Both the position numbers and the translations under genes were made by a program. A DNA stretch of 64,000 bases, taken from the NCBI GenBank assembly GCA_900466005.1, contig UEGQ01000010.1:186001-250000 (forward strand), written 5' to 3'. Shown one piece after another: positions 7,771 through 15,789 of this stretch (within the stretch, counting starts at the first letter, position 1; each line of letters starts with the position of its first letter). This DNA comes from Hyphomicrobiales bacterium (GTDB lineage: Bacteria > Pseudomonadota > Alphaproteobacteria > Rhizobiales > Rhizobiaceae). Under the pieces are notes generated by a model that was not told where the DNA came from, did no database searches, and was given only the letters and a program-made list of their open reading frames with translations.

Positions 7771-7947
7771 CCAGAGCGGCGCGTCCGGGATCCACACGAG
7801 ATCCATGGCGATCAGATCGGCAGGGCTGGAAAGCCCTTCCAGCCAGGCGGCGATCAGAAAGGGAATGGCGACGAGAATACGCGCCCCCCAGAGAGCGATG
7901 GCTTTCGCCTTCAGTGTCGGCGCCGGCGGACGGTCGAATGTGGACAT
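7738..7947 (-). pseudogene. Truncated DoxX-like gene fused to the PAP2 tail
   Basis: A 69-residue frame. Residues 1-61 resemble the first helix and loop of the DoxX protein encoded at 9413-9838 (compare IPFLIAAWLEGLSSPADL and WIPDAPLWLVR with WMSEAPLAFVR), but the rest of DoxX (three helices) is missing. After LVR the frame continues with KRMKTEG, which is exactly the end of the PAP2 phosphatase. The junction coincides with a shared CTGGTGCGC. It is the last frame of the leftward DoxX-VOC-b561 operon and is probably non-functional. Confidence 0.8.
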
Positions 7948-7953
7948 TGGCTG

Positions 7954-8457
7954 TTACCGTCTCAAAGCAGGGATCATCCGCGCCAGGGTGCCGTCCTTGC
8001 GCACGAACTGGTTGAAGAGCGCAGCGCCGGCATGAAGCAGGATCAGCGTGACCATCGCGATGTTGATGACGAAATGCAGATCACCCAGATTGGCAACGCC
8101 GGAACGCGTCACCATGCCGGTGATGCCCATGCCGAGAAGACAGAGATAAAGCGCGTTATGGACCAGCCCGGCGATGAGCGCCTGCGCGGATGTCGTTCCC
8201 TCGGCATGGCCCGGCACGCCGTAGCGATACCGTAGCCACAGCCGAACGAGAACCGCCACGAAGATCAGCGTGCCAAGCAAGCCATGCATCATCGCGAGCG
8301 TGGTGTCGGCGGGATCAGGGGCAAGGCCCGCAAATTGCGCGGTCGTCTCACGCACCATGGGTTCGTGAATGGCGATCTGCACCACGATGCCAACCATGAC
8401 GAACCAATGAAGGGCGATCTGGGCGGGACGATAAGCCTGTGGGGTCGACGAAGTCAT
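7954..8457 (-). CDS. Cytochrome b561 family protein
   Basis: A 167-residue integral membrane cytochrome with four helices. The haem-ligand histidines are visible: His17 in QIALHWFV, one in MMHGLLG, one in LVHNALYL and one in LILLHAGAA, matching the bacterial b561 family, which carries electrons across the inner membrane between quinol and other acceptors. Its start codon overlaps the stop of the upstream VOC gene (ATGA), so the two are translationally coupled. It belongs to the 4.3-kb cassette and probably supplies reducing power to, or receives it from, the DoxX partner. Confidence 0.88.
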   Translation of the reverse strand: MTSSTPQAYRPAQIALHWFVMVGIVVQIAIHEPMVRETTAQFAGLAPDPADTTLAMMHGLLGTLIFVAVLVRLWLRYRYGVPGHAEGTTSAQALIAGLVHNALYLCLLGMGITGMVTRSGVANLGDLHFVINIAMVTLILLHAGAALFNQFVRKDGTLARMIPALRR

Positions 8458-9386
8458 GCCGCATCCCTTTCGGTTCCAGTTGTTGAAGAGAGAGTAAGGG
8501 TCAGCGCGGCGCCTGCGGGATCGCGACCCGATAGATAACCCTTGGCATCACGCTGGAGACGCCTGCTCGCCTGTTTGAACAAGGCTGAATCCGAGGTCGT
8601 CAGGTGATAGTGCAGAAGGCGGGCTGCGCCATCGGGGGGCGGGGGAGCGCCTCGTCCTGCCCAGATATTGAGAGCGAGCCTGTGGGTATAGGCGGCTCCC
8701 GCGCCCATGTCGGCCATGCCCATCGATGGCAGCGAGAGATTGCGCGCAAATCCGATCCCCTGAAACCAGCCCTGCGCCATTTCCAGGTCCGGTACATGCA
8801 GGTGAATATGGGCGACAACTGTCTCGGACGCGATGGAGGCCGAGAGATCCGCGCCTGCTGCTGCGGCCAGCTCAGCTTTGAGATCGAGAGGATCTCGGCC
8901 ACTGCGGAACCGCCCCTCGCTGTCGATCATCGCAAAGCTGGAGCTGGAGTCATCGAAGCGTGCGAAGCGTTCGGGCGTCTCCAACGCTATCTCAATGCCG
9001 TGTCCGTCGGGATCGTTGAGATAGATCGCCTTTGACATGGTGTGATCGACCGGAGAAACCCGCAGGTCAAGATCCATGAAACGGCAGAGAAGGCGTGAGA
9101 ACTCTTCTTGGGACGGCACGGCAAATGCCGCGTGGTAAAGGCCGGTGACGTCATTCATGACAGGTCGGCGGGCGCCTGGTCGAAGGATGACCAGGGTGCG
9201 TTCTGAGGTGCCGAGGGCGACGCCCGGGCCGGGATCGGGGCGAGGAACAAATCCCAGGGCCCCGATCCAGAACCAAGCCGCGCGGTCAACATTGGTAACC
9301 GACAGTTCCACGGCCCCCCAGGTCAGCCGTTCGGGAAGACCACGGGTCTTCAGGCTGCGGGCGAGTTTGAGAGCATCCGTATCCAT
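8454..9386 (-). CDS. VOC family protein (extradiol-dioxygenase / glyoxalase-like)
   Basis: A 310-residue protein with two VOC halves: residues about 18-145 (WGAVELSVTNVDRAAWFWIGALGF ... NDPDGHGIEIALETP) and about 185-300 (VVAHIHLHVPDLEMAQGWFQGIGF). The pattern recalls CatE-type catechol 2,3-dioxygenases, whose metal is held by two His and one Glu; His in VAHIHLHV, and a Glu in the GIEIAL strand, are candidates. The start at 9386 is chosen because it begins the first VOC strand. It is the second gene of a leftward operon after DoxX (26-bp gap) and is coupled to cytochrome b561. Confidence 0.83.
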   Translation of the reverse strand: MDTDALKLARSLKTRGLPERLTWGAVELSVTNVDRAAWFWIGALGFVPRPDPGPGVALGTSERTLVILRPGARRPVMNDVTGLYHAAFAVPSQEEFSRLLCRFMDLDLRVSPVDHTMSKAIYLNDPDGHGIEIALETPERFARFDDSSSSFAMIDSEGRFRSGRDPLDLKAELAAAAGADLSASIASETVVAHIHLHVPDLEMAQGWFQGIGFARNLSLPSMGMADMGAGAAYTHRLALNIWAGRGAPPPPDGAARLLHYHLTTSDSALFKQASRRLQRDAKGYLSGRDPAGAALTLTLSSTTGTERDAA

Positions 9387-9412
9387 GTCGCTTAATTCCT
9401 TCGTCGAAGCCC

Positions 9413-9838
9413 TTAGCGCGGCAGGATCGGCGCCCTGCGCGAGCGGCCCCAGATCACCAGCACGGCGAGTGCGACGTAGATCAGATTGAACGGGAGCGGC
9501 GCGAATTCGCCGCGGAAGGCATGGAAGGGAATTGCCAGGACCTGGATGGCCAGAAGACCAACGGCAGCCAGAACCGTCAGCTGCGGCTTGATACGGGTGG
9601 CGGCCGGCAGAATCAGGCCGATGACGCCGAGAAGCTCCATCACGCCGATGAAACGAACGAAGGCAAGCGGAGCCTCCGACATCCAGACGGCACCCATGGC
9701 GGCCGCCTCTTCCGGTGACAGCGTAAGGTGCATCCAGACACCCATCAAATAAAGCAAAGCGAGTGCGATCTGCGCGACCCAGAGGCCGATGTTCCAACGG
9801 GGGCTTGGTGCAGTCGTGGTGGAGATGAGCATCGACAT
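9413..9838 (-). CDS. DoxX family membrane protein
   Basis: A 141-residue protein with four transmembrane helices, recognised as DoxX-like from the AQIALALLYLMGVWMHL start, the FIGVMELLGVIGLILPAATR loop and the last helix FNLIYVALAVLVIWGR. DoxX proteins are linked to thiosulfate:quinone or other membrane redox chemistry. It is the first gene of the leftward cassette operon and is divergent from a LysR regulator 137 bp away. Confidence 0.87.
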   Translation of the reverse strand: MSMLISTTTAPSPRWNIGLWVAQIALALLYLMGVWMHLTLSPEEAAAMGAVWMSEAPLAFVRFIGVMELLGVIGLILPAATRIKPQLTVLAAVGLLAIQVLAIPFHAFRGEFAPLPFNLIYVALAVLVIWGRSRRAPILPR

Positions 9839-9925
9839 GTGAGGTCCTGTGCCATAGGTCCGCTACGCTGCTGACAGGTTGCGGCTCGGTTGATGATGGA
9901 CAGGATCGTAGGTCTTTCGTTATAT

Positions 9926-9935
9926 TTGATCATCT
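9926..9935. promoter_or_regulatory. Repeated TTGATCATCT element, candidate LysR site (first copy)
   Basis: TTGATCATCT occurs here, between doxX and the LysR gene, and again at 10879-10888, between LysR and the SnoaL-like gene. Sharing of a 10-mer by the two intergenic regions flanking one regulator suggests a common binding element. No experiment or alignment supports it. Confidence 0.35.
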
Positions 9936-9975
9936 GCGCCATGATTGAAGGTGCGTTTCCTCAGAGGAGATGATC

Positions 9976-10878
9976 ATGGATGCGCTTGTTGGTCTCCGGG
10001 TCTTCGCAACGGTTGCCGAACTGAAAAGCTTTTCTGCCGCTGCAGAGCGCCTTGGCCTTTCTGCGGCCATGACCAGCAAACACGTCCAGCATCTCGAGGC
10101 GCGCGTGGGCGCGAGGCTCCTCAATCGAACCAGCCGCAGCGTCAGTCTGACAGAGTCCGGCACGCTTTACCTGGGCACCGTTCGAACACTGCTGGAAGGG
10201 CTGGAGCAGGCAGAGGCGCAACTCTCGCACACCACCGTTCTGCCAAAGGGGACGCTCAAGGTCAGCCTGCCGGTATGGATGGCAAATCCTGCCTTCGCGC
10301 GTCTGCTGGTCGCGTTCCGCGCGCAGCACCCCGCAGTGACGCTCGACCTGGATCTGTCCGGCCGCAAGGTCAATCTCGTGGAAGAAGGCTTTGATCTCGC
10401 CCTGCGCGTGACCGCCGCCCTGGATGAGACCCTGATCGCCCGCCGTCTGGCGACAATCCGGTTTGTCCTTGTTGGAACGCCTGATCTCCTCGATCGCCTC
10501 GGGCGACCGCAAGGTCCGGAGCAATTGCGCGGCGCGCCGTTCCTTGCCTATAGCGCGGTTGCCCCCGATGGCCGTGTGCGGCTTGGCAGCGGGCCGGACG
10601 CCCCGGAACTGCATCTCACCCCGGTTCTCCTGAGTGGCAACGAGTCACTCCTCTACCTGGCCGCGCGTGAGGGACTTGGCCTGTCTATGATGCCCCATTG
10701 GCTGGTTCACGAAGACCTTGCGCAAGGTCGGCTGGAAGCCGCGCTGCCTGCGCAGCTATGGCCCGAAGTCACCTTGCATGCCGTCTATCCCAACCGGAGC
10801 TATCTGCCGGCCAAGACGCGGTCTTTTCTGGACTACCTGACCGGTCCGCACGGGATCGGTGGTCTCGAGGCGGAGTAA
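9976..10878 (+). CDS. LysR-family transcriptional regulator
   Basis: A 300-residue LysR regulator. The N-terminal helix-turn-helix is canonical (LRVFATVAELKSFSAAAERLGLSAAMTSKHV, about residues 6-36), followed by the linker helix and the two-lobed effector domain. The start at 9976 is preferred to the ATG at 9970 because the GAGGA ribosome site then has a normal spacing. It is divergent from the DoxX-VOC-b561 operon and upstream of the SnoaL-like gene, so it probably controls both. The GC content and context place it inside the inserted cassette. Confidence 0.9.
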   Translation: MDALVGLRVFATVAELKSFSAAAERLGLSAAMTSKHVQHLEARVGARLLNRTSRSVSLTESGTLYLGTVRTLLEGLEQAEAQLSHTTVLPKGTLKVSLPVWMANPAFARLLVAFRAQHPAVTLDLDLSGRKVNLVEEGFDLALRVTAALDETLIARRLATIRFVLVGTPDLLDRLGRPQGPEQLRGAPFLAYSAVAPDGRVRLGSGPDAPELHLTPVLLSGNESLLYLAAREGLGLSMMPHWLVHEDLAQGRLEAALPAQLWPEVTLHAVYPNRSYLPAKTRSFLDYLTGPHGIGGLEAE

Positions 10879-10888
10879 TTGATCATCT
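10879..10888. promoter_or_regulatory. Repeated TTGATCATCT element (second copy)
   Basis: Identical to the element at 9926-9935, lying directly after the LysR stop and about 130 bp before the SnoaL-like gene. Confidence 0.35.
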
Positions 10889-11020
10889 ACTCGGAGGAAA
10901 TGGATCATCAAGCATTGCGCTCATGATGCATCGGAAAGGAAACGGTAGTCTCCTCTCACGTCCAGCAAAGGCCGACCGGCAGCCTGGCGTAACAACCCTG
11001 AGGGAAGAGGAGATCTCACC

Positions 11021-11512
11021 ATGACCATCACTCGACGCGCATCCATGTTCCTGGCCGCCGCCGCGACCGCTGTAGCACTGGTGGCCAGCCCGGCATCGGC
11101 TGAGTCCGCGCACAAGGAAAAAATCCGCCTGTTCTACGATACGTTCGTAACAGGAAACGCCGATCTGCTCGACCAGGTTCTGGCGGAAGACTGGGTGAAC
11201 GTGCCCACCAATCCGGGCCAGGGGCCCGGCCGTGAGGGTTTCAAGGCCATGATCCCCGGCATGTCAGCCACCTTCACCAACGGCAAGTTTGTGCTTGAGG
11301 ACATGATCGAGGAAGGCAACAAGGTTGTCGTTCGCTCGACCTATTCCGCCACGCAGGCGGGCCCCTTCGCGGGCTTCCCGTCAAAGGGCAAGGACTTCGC
11401 AATCATGACCATCGATATCCACGAGTTCAATGATGATGGCATGGTGACCAAGACCTGGCATCTGGAGGATTGGCTGGGCGGCCTGTTCCAGATGGGGGCG
11501 TTCGAAAAATAG
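11021..11512 (+). CDS. Secreted SnoaL-like (NTF2-fold) protein
   Basis: A 163-residue exported protein. The signal peptide has a twin-arginine-like start (TRRASMFLAAA) and an ASA cleavage site near residue 27. The mature part is a SnoaL/ester-cyclase-type NTF2 fold: IRLFYDTFVTGNADLLDQVLAEDWVN, REGFKAMIPGM, then VVRSTYSAT and the end TWHLEDWLGGLFQMG. SnoaL relatives act as cyclases or hydrolases on small cyclic substrates; no substrate is evident here. It is the last intact gene of the cassette and may be co-controlled by the upstream LysR. Confidence 0.85.
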   Translation: MTITRRASMFLAAAATAVALVASPASAESAHKEKIRLFYDTFVTGNADLLDQVLAEDWVNVPTNPGQGPGREGFKAMIPGMSATFTNGKFVLEDMIEEGNKVVVRSTYSATQAGPFAGFPSKGKDFAIMTIDIHEFNDDGMVTKTWHLEDWLGGLFQMGAFEK

Positions 11513-11657
11513 TCATTACCGCCAATGGTCCTGGCTGTCCGCTTCTGATGTTCAGTCAACAGGCGCGGACTGTCGCTTTCGGGCCCCGTTCCAGCCCGCC
11601 ATTGCAGGTTCAGTGATGTCCCCTCTCGGCGCGATCCTGCCAAGACGGCAGTCGGCT

Positions 11658-11943
11658 CTAAGAGCGGCCAAATACCTCCCGCTGAAGCTTCCCCGTCTGC
11701 ATAAGATATTGAAGCGTGTAAGCGATCGATAACGCGTCGTCCAACGCATCGTGACCTCGCAAACGAGTCCGCGAGTTTGTTGCTTGGGGTTCTCGCCAAA
11801 TCCTCAATCGGCATTCCAGCGGCAAGCAGAAGTTTTACGGCATTATCAAAACGATGAGCTGGAATTGAAGGCTCGATGCCCGCAATATAGCAACTGATCG
11901 CGATCATGTGCCGCGCACCAAAATCTACGCTGTGAACGTTCAA
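11658..11943 (-). pseudogene. Remnant of a DnaQ-like 3'-5' exonuclease gene
   Basis: On the minus strand a frame starting at 11943 reads RFDNAVKLLLAAGMPIEDLA, then, after a frame change near 11760, GHDALDDALSIAYTLQYLMQ to a TAG at 11658. HDALDDA is the HxAxxDA end motif of DnaQ-type exonucleases (ExoIII motif). The N-terminal DxE active-site segment is absent. The piece is therefore a truncated and frameshifted leftover, sitting between the SnoaL gene and the right-hand 132-bp repeat. Bases 11944-12081 show no gene. Confidence 0.6.
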
Positions 11944-12081
11944 GGCAGAGAAATTCGCAGTCGAATATGATCGCAGTTTTCAACGGTCTCTTCCTTTCGC
12001 GAAAATCCCGATTGTTGCCAAACTTGCGCTTCTGACTATTGCTGCATCGTAGAATAGGAGTTTAGCGGCAGCAGCAACGGT

Positions 12082-12213
12082 CGCTCCCGGCGCAAAGCCG
12101 CCAACGCCGCGCCGGTATCGTTTGCCGGCATTTGCTGCCCGATTTCGAAACATGGTGGGCGACCCCGCCGCCACTCGCGCTCACCCCTCCGTCTTCATCC
12201 GCTTGCGCACCAG
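12082..12213. repeat. 132-bp direct repeat, right copy
   Basis: Partner of 7639-7770 (129/132 identical). This copy is the native one: its right 33 bp are the end of the intact PAP2 gene and the rest is that gene's downstream flank. Confidence 0.92.
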
Positions 12214-12861
12214 ATGGGCGGCGAGCGTCCAGGCGAGCGCCCATCCCGCGCCGATCGACCAGCCGGCGATGACGTCGGTCGGATAGTGCACTCCGAGATA
12301 GACGCGGCTTGCGCCGATGATGACGGTGAGGAAGATCGCCGAGCCGAGATAGAGCACCTTCTGGCTCGTCCGCTCCGCCATTTCGGCGAGCAGCGCCCCG
12401 AGCGTCAGGTAGACCACGGCCGAGATCGTCGCGTGCCCGCTCGGAAAGCTCGCGGTGAAGACGCGCGCCACGCCGGTGAGCTCGGGGCGGGGGCGGTCGT
12501 AGAAGGATTTGAGCGTCGTGCTCACGATCGTCCCGCCGATCACCGAGAAGGCGACGAACCAGCCGGTCCGCTGCCGTCCGATGAGCAAGAGGTGAATGAC
12601 GACGACCAGCACGAGAATGGTCAGCACCGAGAAGCTGCCGAGCGCGGTCACGTCGCGCGCAGCCTCCTCGAGCCAGGCCGGGCCGATCGGGTCGGCGGGA
12701 TTGCCCGGCGTGCGCAGCGCCATCAACACTGCCGTGTCGAGGCCGAGCGTCTCGCCTTCGCGCACCTCGTCGGCGATCATGCCGAAGGCGGCAAGCAGGC
12801 CGGCAACCACCGCGCCGGCGGCGTAAGGGTAGAGCGAACCGTTGTTGATGCGAAAGGCCAT
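12181..12861 (-). CDS. PAP2-family phosphatase (membrane)
   Basis: A 226-residue integral membrane phosphatase of the PAP2 superfamily, acting on lipid phosphates or pyrophosphates at the inner membrane. All three catalytic motifs are present: KSFYDRPRP (C1), FPSGHAT (C2, catalytic His) and SRVYLGVHYPTDV (C3). About six hydrophobic helices surround them. The start at 12861 is chosen for its GAGGAG ribosome site; an in-frame ATG at 12948 exists but lacks one. Its last 11 codons are duplicated 4.4 kb downstream. Substrate (phosphatidate, undecaprenyl pyrophosphate or lipid A type) cannot be told. Confidence 0.9.
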   Translation of the reverse strand: MAFRINNGSLYPYAAGAVVAGLLAAFGMIADEVREGETLGLDTAVLMALRTPGNPADPIGPAWLEEAARDVTALGSFSVLTILVLVVVIHLLLIGRQRTGWFVAFSVIGGTIVSTTLKSFYDRPRPELTGVARVFTASFPSGHATISAVVYLTLGALLAEMAERTSQKVLYLGSAIFLTVIIGASRVYLGVHYPTDVIAGWSIGAGWALAWTLAAHLVRKRMKTEG

Positions 12862-12996
12862 CCGTCTCCTCGTCTTCACTTGCCCCGTCGGGGTGGACAT
12901 GGCGGCTGACGGCGGGGAGGTCAAGACCAGGCCGGCATCCCCGTTCACGGGACCGTGGAATTGCGCTATGTCTCCGACAGTGGAGGGGGAACGGGC

Positions 12997-13251
12997 ATGC
13001 TGAAGACGATCGCAAAATCACTGGCCTTCGGGCTCATCGGCCTCGTCGGCCTGCCGATCCTGACCGGCATCCTGGCGCTGTCGCTCGGCTACCTCTTCGA
13101 TCCGCGTTGCGGCACGCCGGGCGATTCCGGCGGCTGCGAGATGGGGGCCGCGACCGCTGCCGTCGCCATGGCGCTGCCGGGCTTGCTCATCGGCGTCGGC
13201 ATCGCGCTCTTCGGTGCCTGGCGGCGGAGCAGGTCCGGCGGTCCGGAGTGA
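12997..13251 (+). CDS. Small two-helix membrane protein
   Basis: An 84-residue protein with two hydrophobic helices (LAFGLIGLVGLPILTGILALSLG near residues 8-30, and AAVAMALPGLLIGVGIALFG near 53-72) separated by a loop with two cysteines (PRCGTPGDSGGCE) that could form a disulfide outside the cytoplasm. The start at 12997 has a GGAGGGGGAA ribosome site. No family is recognised. It is convergent with the GroEL gene, whose stop lies 3 bp away. Confidence 0.65.
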   Translation: MLKTIAKSLAFGLIGLVGLPILTGILALSLGYLFDPRCGTPGDSGGCEMGAATAAVAMALPGLLIGVGIALFGAWRRSRSGGPE

Positions 13252-13254
13252 ATC

Positions 13255-14874
13255 TCAGACGCCGCCCATCTCCGGCTCCGGCGGCTTCGCCGGCTCGCGC
13301 ACCTCGGTCATCGTCGCCTCCGTGAGCAGCAGGATGCTGGCGACGGAGACGGCGTTTTCGAGCGCGATCCGCACCACCTTGGTCGGGTCGATGATGCCCG
13401 CTTCCATCAGGTCGACATATTCCCGCCGACCGGCATCGAAGCCATAGGCGCCGGACCCCTGCAGCATCCGCTCGACGACGACGCCGTCGTCCGCCGCCGA
13501 ATTCAGCGCGATCTGCCGGGCCGGGGCCTCCAGCGCGCGCTTGAGGATCTGCACGCCGGTGCGCTCGTCGCCCTCGCATTTCTGTTCTTCCGCGGCGACC
13601 GCGCCGACGCAGCGCAGGAGCGCCAGTCCGCCGCCCGGCACGATGCCTTCGGCGACCGCCGCCTTGGTGGCGTTGATCGCGTCCTCGATCGCGTCCTTCT
13701 TCGCCTTCATCTCGGCCTCCGCCGGCGCCCCGACGCGGATGACGGCGACGCCGCCGGAGAGCTTGGCGAGCCGCTCCTCCAGCTTCTCCTTGTCGTAGTC
13801 GCTGGTGGTCTTTTCGATCTGGCGGCGGATTTCCTCGATGCGGCCCTTGATCCGCGCCGGGTCGCCTGCGCCGCCGACGATGGTCGTCGTCTCCTTGTCG
13901 ATGACGACGCGGGCGGCCGAGCCGAGTTCGGCGAGCGTCACGTTTTCGAGCTTGGCGCCCATCTCCTCGGAAATCACCTGGGCGCCGGTCAGCACCGCGA
14001 TATCCTCCAGCATCGCCTTGCGCCGGTCGCCGAAGCCCGGCGCCTTGACGGCGCAGTTGTGGAAGGTGCCGCGGATCTGGTTGACGATGAGGGTGGCGAG
14101 CGCCTCGCCCTCGATGTCCTCGGCGATCACCAGCAGCGGCCGGCCCGACTTGGCGATCTGTTCGAGGAGCGGCACGAGGTCCATCAGCGCCGAGATCTTG
14201 CGGTCGAAGAGGAGGATGCGGGCGTCTTCGAGCACCGCCTCCATGTCCTCCGCGCTGGTGATGAAATAGGGCGAGATGTAGCCGCGGTCGAACTGCATGC
14301 CCTCGACGACGTTGAGGTGGGTTTCCGTCGTCTTCGCCTCCTCGACGGTGATGACGCCGTCGTCGCCGACCTTCTCGATCGCCTCGGCGATCAGCGCCCC
14401 GATCGTCTCGTCGTTATGGGCGGAGATCGCCGCCACCTGCTGCTTTTCGAGTGTCGTGGCGACCGGCCGCGACAGCGTCTTCAGCGCCTCGACCGTGCAT
14501 TTCGTCGCCCGGTCGAGGCCGCGCTTGATGTCGACGGCGCTCGCGCCCGCAACCACGTTGCGCAGGCCTTCGGAAAAGATCGCATGTGCGAGGATCGTCG
14601 CGGTGCTGGTGCCGTCGCCGACCATGGCGCCGGTCTTTTCCGCCGCCTCCCGCAGCATGCGGGCGCCGAGGTTCTCCTCGGGGTCCTTGAGGTCGAATTC
14701 CTTGGCGATCGTCACGCCGTCGTTGCAGACGACCGGCACGCCCCACTTCTTCTCGATCAGCACCGATTTCGAGCGCGGGCCGAGCGTGATGCGCACCGCG
14801 TCGGCGAGAAGGGTCGCTCCGCGCAGGATTTTCGCGCGGGCCTCGTCACGAAAGAGAACCTGTTTATGCGCCAT
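13255..14874 (-). CDS. groEL: Orphan GroEL (60-kDa chaperonin) paralogue
   Basis: A 539-residue group I chaperonin subunit. Core motifs are intact: DGVTIAKEF (with the hinge Asp52 equivalent), the ATP-binding [11 protein letters not shown], and the catalytic Asp region [11 protein letters not shown] (Asp398 equivalent), so ATP-driven folding activity is expected. It differs from housekeeping GroEL in having no groES beside it and in its tail ([13 protein letters not shown] rather than a long GGM repeat). Such orphan copies in rhizobia are often conditionally expressed. An FNR/FixK-like box and a matching -10 lie about 105 bp upstream, pointing to low-oxygen induction. It would need a GroES from elsewhere in the genome. 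Confidence 0.94.
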   Translation of the reverse strand: MAHKQVLFRDEARAKILRGATLLADAVRITLGPRSKSVLIEKKWGVPVVCNDGVTIAKEFDLKDPEENLGARMLREAAEKTGAMVGDGTSTATILAHAIFSEGLRNVVAGASAVDIKRGLDRATKCTVEALKTLSRPVATTLEKQQVAAISAHNDETIGALIAEAIEKVGDDGVITVEEAKTTETHLNVVEGMQFDRGYISPYFITSAEDMEAVLEDARILLFDRKISALMDLVPLLEQIAKSGRPLLVIAEDIEGEALATLIVNQIRGTFHNCAVKAPGFGDRRKAMLEDIAVLTGAQVISEEMGAKLENVTLAELGSAARVVIDKETTTIVGGAGDPARIKGRIEEIRRQIEKTTSDYDKEKLEERLAKLSGGVAVIRVGAPAEAEMKAKKDAIEDAINATKAAVAEGIVPGGGLALLRCVGAVAAEEQKCEGDERTGVQILKRALEAPARQIALNSAADDGVVVERMLQGSGAYGFDAGRREYVDLMEAGIIDPTKVVRIALENAVSVASILLLTEATMTEVREPAKPPEPEMGGV

Positions 14875-14949
14875 GCCGGACGTCCTTCAAATGCCGGCCG
14901 GACAAGGTCCGGATGCCGGCCGCTGCGGGAATGTCTGTTTCATCAGCAT

Positions 14950-14992
14950 CTTATAACATTAGGCTTCTTCGAAGAACATTGATCCTGATCAG
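14950..14992 (-). promoter_or_regulatory. FNR/FixK-like box and -10 of the orphan groEL
   Basis: TTGATCCTGATCAG (14979-14992) matches the FNR/FixK palindrome TTGAT-N4-ATCAA in 9 of 10 positions. On the minus strand a TATAAG (-10) at 14955-14950 lies about 33 bp from the box centre, the spacing of a class II FNR-dependent promoter. This is pattern evidence only. Confidence 0.6.
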
Positions 14993-15019
14993 GTGAAAGG
15001 AGGGACAAACGAGGCGTCG

Positions 15020-15562
15020 TCACCGTGACCGTTCGGGAAAGGCGCGTCCGATCCATGCCTCGAAGCGGCGGGCGAGGCGAAGTGCGAGCCAGAGATTGAA
15101 ATAGACGAGAACCGTCGCCGCAACCGACCAGGTGGCCGTCGCGCCGGGCGAGATCGCGCCCGGTCGGGCGAGCGCGGAGAGCGCGTAGAGGCAATAGGGG
15201 AGCACGAGCAGGCTGGTGATGATGAAGGGGCAATAGCCGCGCCAGACGATCGCCTGGCCGACATGGACGAGAAGATGGAAAAGGAAGGCGACGAGCAGCC
15301 CCGCCCAGAGATCGTGGAGGCCGAAGGCGATCGCCGCATAGGTGAGCGCCGTCAGGACGAGGAATTCCTCCAGGACCGCGAGGGTGAAAGCCGAGGTCGA
15401 GAGGCTGCCGTAGAGCGGCAGGACCCGTGCCGCGACGGCCGGAAAGCGGCGTTCCAGTTCCGGGCCGTTCTTCGCCAGCCACGGCTTCAGCATGATGATC
15501 TCTTCGAACTCGTGCAGCATGAAGACGACCGGCAGCAACCCCATCAGCATGTCGATCGTCAT
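15020..15562 (-). CDS. HXXEE-domain membrane protein
   Basis: A 180-residue membrane protein with the defining HEFEE motif at residues 17-21 and a second His-Glu-rich helix (LEEFLVLTALTYAAIAF). About five hydrophobic helices follow. The HXXEE family (PF13787) is poorly characterised; the conserved acidic and histidine residues suggest metal binding within the membrane. The start at 15562 places the motif in the first helix as in the family. The gene stands alone, divergent from an acyltransferase. Confidence 0.8.
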   Translation of the reverse strand: MTIDMLMGLLPVVFMLHEFEEIIMLKPWLAKNGPELERRFPAVAARVLPLYGSLSTSAFTLAVLEEFLVLTALTYAAIAFGLHDLWAGLLVAFLFHLLVHVGQAIVWRGYCPFIITSLLVLPYCLYALSALARPGAISPGATATWSVAATVLVYFNLWLALRLARRFEAWIGRAFPERSR

Positions 15563-15789
15563 CGCCCCGACTCTCCCGGCTCCACCCTGGCCGCGATCAT
15601 AGCGCAAGCGCATCCGCCCGGCACGCCCGCCTCTCGAAGCCTGCCGCATATGTCGCAGAGGTTGCGGCTTGGTTCCTGCGTTTGAATTTTTCCACCAAAA
15701 GTAGATTATTAACAATTTCCCGCTAAGAAGGGGCGGGGGGAAGGCGCGCCCGTGCCGCGGCGCGGATTGCGACCGGGGGCATCAGGACC

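Noticed and set aside
7609..8235. A plus-strand frame starting left of the first 132-bp repeat
   Set aside because: It reads through the repeat and antisense to cytochrome b561; no ribosome site or family pattern.
15263..15685. A plus-strand frame opposite the HXXEE gene
   Set aside because: Charged low-complexity product typical of GC-rich antisense frames; the minus-strand gene has a clear family motif.
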